From Gemmataceae bacterium (GTDB lineage: Bacteria; Planctomycetota; Planctomycetia; Gemmatales; Gemmataceae): a DNA stretch of 64,000 nucleotides. Below, one piece after another: positions 60,035-64,000 of the stretch; position 1 is the first letter of the stretch, and each line of letters begins with the position of its first letter. The stretch is taken from assembly GCA_019636445.1 (NCBI GenBank), contig JAHBXO010000006.1, forward strand, positions 1-64,000, written 5' to 3'. The notes beneath the pieces are model-generated. The model was not told the origin of the DNA. It searched no databases and saw only the letters and a program-made list of their open reading frames with translations. A program made the position numbers and the translations under genes.

Positions 60035-62635
60035 GTGGTCGTGGCGCATCCTTCGACGCATCCGACGGAACAGGAACTGGCGGACTACCGCGATGGCCGG
60101 CTCGCCGCGGCCGATCGCGACGCGATCCAGGTGCACGTCGCCCGTTGCCCGCAATGCCAGACCATCGCCGCGCCGCCCCCCACGGACACGGCCGCCTACG
60201 CAGGCACCGTCGCCTACGTTCCCTCCAAGACCTTCGATTCGGCGCCGCTCACCGGCCTCGAGAACCATCCCCGGTACCGCGTGCTCAAGCACCTCGGCAA
60301 CGGCGCGATGGGGCACGTCTACCTCGCCGAGCACGCGCTCATGGATCGCCGCGTGGCGATCAAGGTCATCCGCACGCACCTGCTCAACAATCCCGACGCC
60401 GTCGCGCGCTTCCGCGCCGAAATGAAGATCGCGGCGAAGCTGGACCACCCCAACATCGTGCGGGCCTACGATGCCGAGGAACTCGACGGAGCGCTGCTGT
60501 TCGTGATGGAGTACGTCTCCGGCGCCAGCCTTCAGGTGGTGCTGCGCAAGAAAGGCCCCCTGCCGCTGCTGCACGCCTGCGCGTACATGCGCGCGGCGGC
60601 GCTGGGCCTCCAGCACGCCTTCGAGAAGGGCACCGTCCACCGCGACGTGAAACCGGGCAACATCATGCTGTCCCGGACGGGGCAGATCAAGCTGTGCGAC
60701 TTCGGTCTCGCGAAGGTCGCCCGCGAACAGCAGAGCGCGAGCATGTCCTTCTCGGCGACCGGTCTCGCGCAGATGCTCGGCACCCCGGCGTTCCTCGCCC
60801 CCGAACAGGCCACGAACGCCCGCGACGCCGACATCCGCGCCGACATCTACAGCCTCGGCTGCACGATGTTCCACCTGCTCGCCGGCCGAACTCCCTTCCA
60901 GGCCGATTCGATCCTCGACGTGGTGCAAATGCACTGCTCCGACCCGCGACCCCGCATCACGGCGATCCGCCCCGATGTGCCGGAGACCCTTGCGGACCTG
61001 ATCATGCGGATGATGGCCATCGACAAGGTCGACCGACCTCAGACGCCCAAACTGGTCGCCGACGCGCTGACGCCCTTCTGCCGCGAGCCGGTCGTCTTCG
61101 ACGCCGAACTGGTCGACCCGTCGGAATTCGAGGACGAAACTCCGTCGTCGCCGCCCACCGCACCGACCTCGTCCATCGCCGGCAGCCTCGAATCCGCGAT
61201 GCGCTACGCGACGCGTCTGCCCGAACGGCTGGATCTCCCCGCGCGGGCGAAACCGGTCGTCGATGATCGAAATGTCGAGACCGTCGATTTCCCGGACCCG
61301 CCGGTCGACGCACCGCGCGAGCGGAAAAAGTCCCGGAAGGCAACACGCCGGCGTCGCCCCGACTGGCATCGTTATGCCGTCCTCGGCGGGATCGCGGCAG
61401 TGCTTGTCGTCGGGCTGGCGGTCGCTTTGGGGAAATCGCGCCGCGCCCAGCCCACCGCCGAGAAGCCGGTCGTCGAGAAACCCGCTGAACCTCCATCAGT
61501 TCGCGGCGACGCCGAAGGTTTCCTCCCGCTCTTCAACGGCCGCGATCTCGCCGGCTGGACGCCGGAGACCTTCGCCAATTCACCGCCGGCGAAGTGGACC
61601 GTCGAAAACGGCGAGATTGTCGTGCGCGGCGGATTCGGCCACCTTGTCGCCGACCGCAGCGACTTCCGGGATTTCCAATTGCGCTGGGAGGCGAAGATCG
61701 ACGAAGGGGATTCGGGCCTGATGTTCCGCTACCGCCGTGCGCCCGGCCTGCCCGGCGATCCCGCGTTCGGATACTACCAGGCTCAGATTTCGCCCGACGC
61801 GCACCCCGCCATGCGCATCGGCACGCTCGCCGGATACTTCGGGGGCGTCACCCGATTTTTCCCAAGCCTCCAATTGCCGGGCGATCTCAAAGGCCAATGG
61901 GTGAAGTACGAACTCTTCGCCGTCGGCGGGATCGTCGGCATTTCGGTGAACGGACAGGAGATTCAGAAGGCGCGGATGTTCCTGCCGAACGCCGAGCGCG
62001 GCGGCTTCGCACTGGAGAGCTACGGCACGAACACGGCGGTCCGGTTCCGTAGGATCGAAGTCCGCTCGCTGCCGGACACGCCGCCGCGACCCGCCGAGTT
62101 TGAACCACTCCTGAACGGCAAGGACCTCGCCGGATGGAACACCGGGCCGGCGGCGGGCGACTGGAAGATCGAGAACGGCAACCTGCGAATGACCGTCGGC
62201 GGGCAGCCGGGCACTCTGGTGAACGATGCGAGGGATCTCCGGGACTTCCACCTGCGCTGCGAATGGCGCTACACGGGCAGCCTCGTGCAGGTACTGTTCC
62301 GCACGAACGCCGGCACCGAGCGCGACACCGGATATGCCGCGTACCTCGGCCCGAACGCACGGCTGCTCGACCTCGCGACCAAGAAGGCGATGCCATATGT
62401 CGTCCCCGAGTCCCTCGTGTTGAAGCAGGGCGACTGGTACACGTGGGAGATCATCGCCCGCGACCGCGAGATCCGCGTTCTCCTCGACCGCATCGAACTG
62501 CTCAAATACGAGGAACCCGCCGGCGACCGGACGGTCTTCGGCGGTCTCGCGCTCTTCATGCCCGGCAACGCCGCGGGCGGCACGGTCGCCCGTCCGGTGA
62601 ACATCCGCAAGATGGAGATCCTGCGGCTGCCCTAG
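60035..62635 (+). CDS. Ser/Thr protein kinase fused to two DUF1080 domains
   Basis: The protein has 866 residues from GTG (60035; a GTG at 60041 is also possible). A short ZAS-like zinc motif (H34, C38, C41 in HVARCPQC) precedes the kinase domain: HLGNGAMGHVYLAEH, K110 in VAIK, HRDVKPGN (202-209), DFG (222-224) and APE (255-257). A membrane helix lies at ~447-466. Two DUF1080 (concanavalin-like, glycosidase-type) units follow, beginning FLPLFNGRDLAGWT (~497) and FEPLLNGKDLAGWN (~692). The kinase is cytoplasmic and the DUF1080 pair is outside, which suggests a sugar- or wall-sensing receptor kinase. Substrates are unknown. Confidence 0.93.
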   Translation: MVVAHPSTHPTEQELADYRDGRLAAADRDAIQVHVARCPQCQTIAAPPPTDTAAYAGTVAYVPSKTFDSAPLTGLENHPRYRVLKHLGNGAMGHVYLAEHALMDRRVAIKVIRTHLLNNPDAVARFRAEMKIAAKLDHPNIVRAYDAEELDGALLFVMEYVSGASLQVVLRKKGPLPLLHACAYMRAAALGLQHAFEKGTVHRDVKPGNIMLSRTGQIKLCDFGLAKVAREQQSASMSFSATGLAQMLGTPAFLAPEQATNARDADIRADIYSLGCTMFHLLAGRTPFQADSILDVVQMHCSDPRPRITAIRPDVPETLADLIMRMMAIDKVDRPQTPKLVADALTPFCREPVVFDAELVDPSEFEDETPSSPPTAPTSSIAGSLESAMRYATRLPERLDLPARAKPVVDDRNVETVDFPDPPVDAPRERKKSRKATRRRRPDWHRYAVLGGIAAVLVVGLAVALGKSRRAQPTAEKPVVEKPAEPPSVRGDAEGFLPLFNGRDLAGWTPETFANSPPAKWTVENGEIVVRGGFGHLVADRSDFRDFQLRWEAKIDEGDSGLMFRYRRAPGLPGDPAFGYYQAQISPDAHPAMRIGTLAGYFGGVTRFFPSLQLPGDLKGQWVKYELFAVGGIVGISVNGQEIQKARMFLPNAERGGFALESYGTNTAVRFRRIEVRSLPDTPPRPAEFEPLLNGKDLAGWNTGPAAGDWKIENGNLRMTVGGQPGTLVNDARDLRDFHLRCEWRYTGSLVQVLFRTNAGTERDTGYAAYLGPNARLLDLATKKAMPYVVPESLVLKQGDWYTWEIIARDREIRVLLDRIELLKYEEPAGDRTVFGGLALFMPGNAAGGTVARPVNIRKMEILRLP

Positions 62636-62678
62636 CCCCGGCAGTTCCCGAGCGAGCCGCCGTCACTGACCCCATGTG

Positions 62679-63773
62679 CTATCGAGTTGCGAAGGAACGG
62701 AAGAGCCTCGGCCAGAGCGATGGACGGCGGCTCGGCGCGGACTTCGGTTTCACGAGGTCCATCAGCGGTTTCTCGGCCAGTCGGTAGAGCAACAACCCGC
62801 TGCCGACGCAGGCGAACAGCAACAGGCCCGACCATCCGACGTGGTTCCACTTCCGGTGCGACCAGCCGCCCGTGAGCGTGAGCATCGCGGCACCGACCGG
62901 CATGTGCATCAGGTAGATCGAATACGACGCGTTGCCGAGCGCCTTCGTCCAGCCCGGCATCCGCCAGCGACCGTGGGCTTCGGCCGCGACAAGGGCATAG
63001 ACGACGAGCATCGCGGGCAATCCGAAGACGAGAATGCGCGGCCCCGGCGTAATGACCAGCCAGTGGGAGTCGGCCTTGTTGACGAGGAGTCCGGCGACGA
63101 CGGCCCACGCGAATGCCAAGGCGAGCGCCGGGCGGTAATGATCCGTCCGATTCCGGTGGTAGGCCCACGCGAGTGCCGCCCCGGCGAGGAACTCGAGCAC
63201 GTAGGGCAAGGTTGCGGTGTGTACGAAACGGTTCGGACTCTGATAGCCGCTGATCGACACGGCCAGCACCGCAACCCCCCAGAGCGCGAGCAATCCGACA
63301 CCGGCGCGAATGGGAAGCAGGAAGAGCGCGGCGAAGGCGAGGTAGAAGAGCAATTCGAACGCGAGCGTCCAGGCGTGGGGCATGATGGTGTGGACGCCGG
63401 GCCAGAGGCCGAACCACGTGATGGCGTTCCCGCGCCATTCGAGGGCGCGCACGTCCATGCCGCAGGGGTAGGCCATGAGCGCGGTGCCGAGCGCGAAGGC
63501 GATCCAGTAGAGCGGGTAGAGTCGCCAGAATCTGCGGAACAGGTACGTGGGCAGGGCGCGCGACTGGCCGAGGCGGTTCTTGTTCGAGTGGGCGATGATG
63601 AAGCCGGAGATGACGAAGAACAGATCGACGCCGGCGTAGCCGAACCAGCGGAATACCCCGAACAGCGGGTGTTTCAGGCCGTAGCCCGACTCCCACTGGC
63701 CCAAGTGATAGAGCACGACCGCCAGGCACGCGACCCCCCGCAGCGCCTGGAGGTTATCCAGATTCGCACGCAT
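62679..63773 (-). CDS. Acyltransferase 3 family membrane protein
   Basis: The protein has 364 residues and about ten membrane helices. Signatures are LDNLQALRGVACLAVVLYHLGQ with the catalytic-region His, WFGYAGVDLFFVISGFIIAHS, RRFWRLYPLYWI, and HAWTLAFELLFYL; the C-terminal LGNASYSIYLMHMPV is also typical. Such enzymes O-acylate sugars in exopolysaccharide, lipopolysaccharide or peptidoglycan. The acceptor is unknown. It converges with the kinase gene. The only unusual feature around it is nested repeat copy 3, 60 bases upstream of its start codon. Confidence 0.92.
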   Translation of the reverse strand: MRANLDNLQALRGVACLAVVLYHLGQWESGYGLKHPLFGVFRWFGYAGVDLFFVISGFIIAHSNKNRLGQSRALPTYLFRRFWRLYPLYWIAFALGTALMAYPCGMDVRALEWRGNAITWFGLWPGVHTIMPHAWTLAFELLFYLAFAALFLLPIRAGVGLLALWGVAVLAVSISGYQSPNRFVHTATLPYVLEFLAGAALAWAYHRNRTDHYRPALALAFAWAVVAGLLVNKADSHWLVITPGPRILVFGLPAMLVVYALVAAEAHGRWRMPGWTKALGNASYSIYLMHMPVGAAMLTLTGGWSHRKWNHVGWSGLLLFACVGSGLLLYRLAEKPLMDLVKPKSAPSRRPSLWPRLFRSFATR

Positions 63774-63833
63774 CCCCGGTTCCCCCGGGGCGGAACGATA
63801 GCGTGGGCTGCGGGAAATGCCAGTGGAATCATC

Positions 63834-63913
63834 GACTTCCGAAGTCCGGCTTCGACTTCGGAAGTCGAATGTGCGCGATGGACTTCCGAAGTCGAGGCCG
63901 GACTTCGGAAGTC
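63834..63913. repeat. Nested palindromic repeat, copy 3 of 3
   Basis: Arms at 63834-63866 and 63881-63913 are separated by 14 nt and are reverse complements except at one position. The left arm is identical to that of copy 2. The last two bases form part of the stop codon of the partial gene that follows. Confidence 0.95.
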
Positions 63914-64000
63914 AGGACCGCCGTCGCGTCAGAACGAATCCCAATGCGATCAGCGACCAGCACGCCGCCGCGGGCCAGTCGCCGACCTTTGCGTAGAAAC
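63912..64000 (-). CDS. C-terminal end of a membrane protein (partial)
   Basis: Only the last 28 residues are in the window. They read FYAKVGDWPAAACWSLIALG and then FVLTRRRS before a TGA stop at 63914-63912. A hydrophobic stretch followed by a basic tail suggests a terminal membrane helix with its end in the cytoplasm. The gene runs in from beyond the right edge. The frame is chosen because it alone gives this pattern and a stop immediately at the repeat. No family can be named. Confidence 0.55.
   Translation of the reverse strand, partial: FYAKVGDWPAAACWSLIALGFVLTRRRS

Noticed and set aside
59402..61369. Minus-strand frame of about 655 codons opposite the kinase
   Set aside because: The plus strand has a kinase with all catalytic motifs; the minus frame is low-complexity Arg/Gly/Val.
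1..64000. CRISPR array, insertion sequence, integrase or prophage
   Set aside because: No array of regularly spaced identical repeats and no transposase, recombinase or phage structural motif was seen; the palindromic elements are too few and too short.

Overview
The window is high-G+C DNA from a planctomycete, most likely a member of the Gemmataceae. The signs are several lineage-typical families: three DUF1501 proteins, a DUF1549/DUF1553 protein, three DUF1559 proteins (one with a prepilin-type start), a beta-helix/FG-GAP protein with the LEDRTAPA start, a Ser/Thr kinase fused to DUF1080 domains, and a WD40 protein of the Gemmata type. The tmRNA tag I read (AETQFSLAA) also fits. These assignments come from family recognition by eye; no search was run.

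Layout. 0-2.1 kb: an A+T-rich NACHT NTPase gene with a nuclease-like N-terminus, a likely defence gene, behind a small ORF. 2.2-6.9 kb: DUF6940-like, CBM9-like, TolC/CzcC and GH5 genes. 7-15.8 kb: secreted beta-helix protein, parvulin foldase, small membrane proteins, DUF1549/1553 protein and HemB. 15.9-26.9 kb: TPR protein, two HtrA-like proteases, thioredoxin, TsaE, sialidase-like protein, a pseudopilin/lipoprotein pair, DUF1501, DHH phosphoesterase and a DksA/TraR-type regulator. 27-38.3 kb: SWIM-SNF2 helicase, a 940-residue membrane protein of unknown function, a toroid/DUF4159 protein, PurL (with a PurS-like start) and TyrA, which overlap. 38.5-45.5 kb: WD40, DUF1501, LRR, DUF1508, then a run of TGS-GTPase, PSP1, Minf_1886-type and unknown genes. 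45.6-51.8 kb: two tandem proteins with internal DUF1559 regions, DUF1501, and a dicarboxylate/amino-acid symporter. 51.9-55.5 kb: tmRNA, two small unknown genes, DapA, a GDPD, and a tRNA with anticodon UAU. 55.6-62.6 kb: seven co-directional genes, from a Wza-like export lipoprotein through a P-II protein to the kinase-DUF1080 fusion. 62.7-64 kb: an acyltransferase and the 3' end of a membrane-protein gene.

The most unusual DNA feature is an element of about 80 bp present three times (2212, 41580, 63834). It is built from four 13-nt palindromes (GACTTCSGAAGTC) nested into two 33-nt hairpin arms, which are reverse complements of each other. A second, unrelated inverted repeat lies at 15810-15906. 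No transposase, integrase, CRISPR array or rRNA gene was seen.

Functionally the window mixes core metabolism (hemB, purL, tyrA, dapA), protein quality control (tmRNA, two S1C proteases, parvulin, thioredoxin), envelope and exported proteins, and one candidate immunity gene at the left edge.
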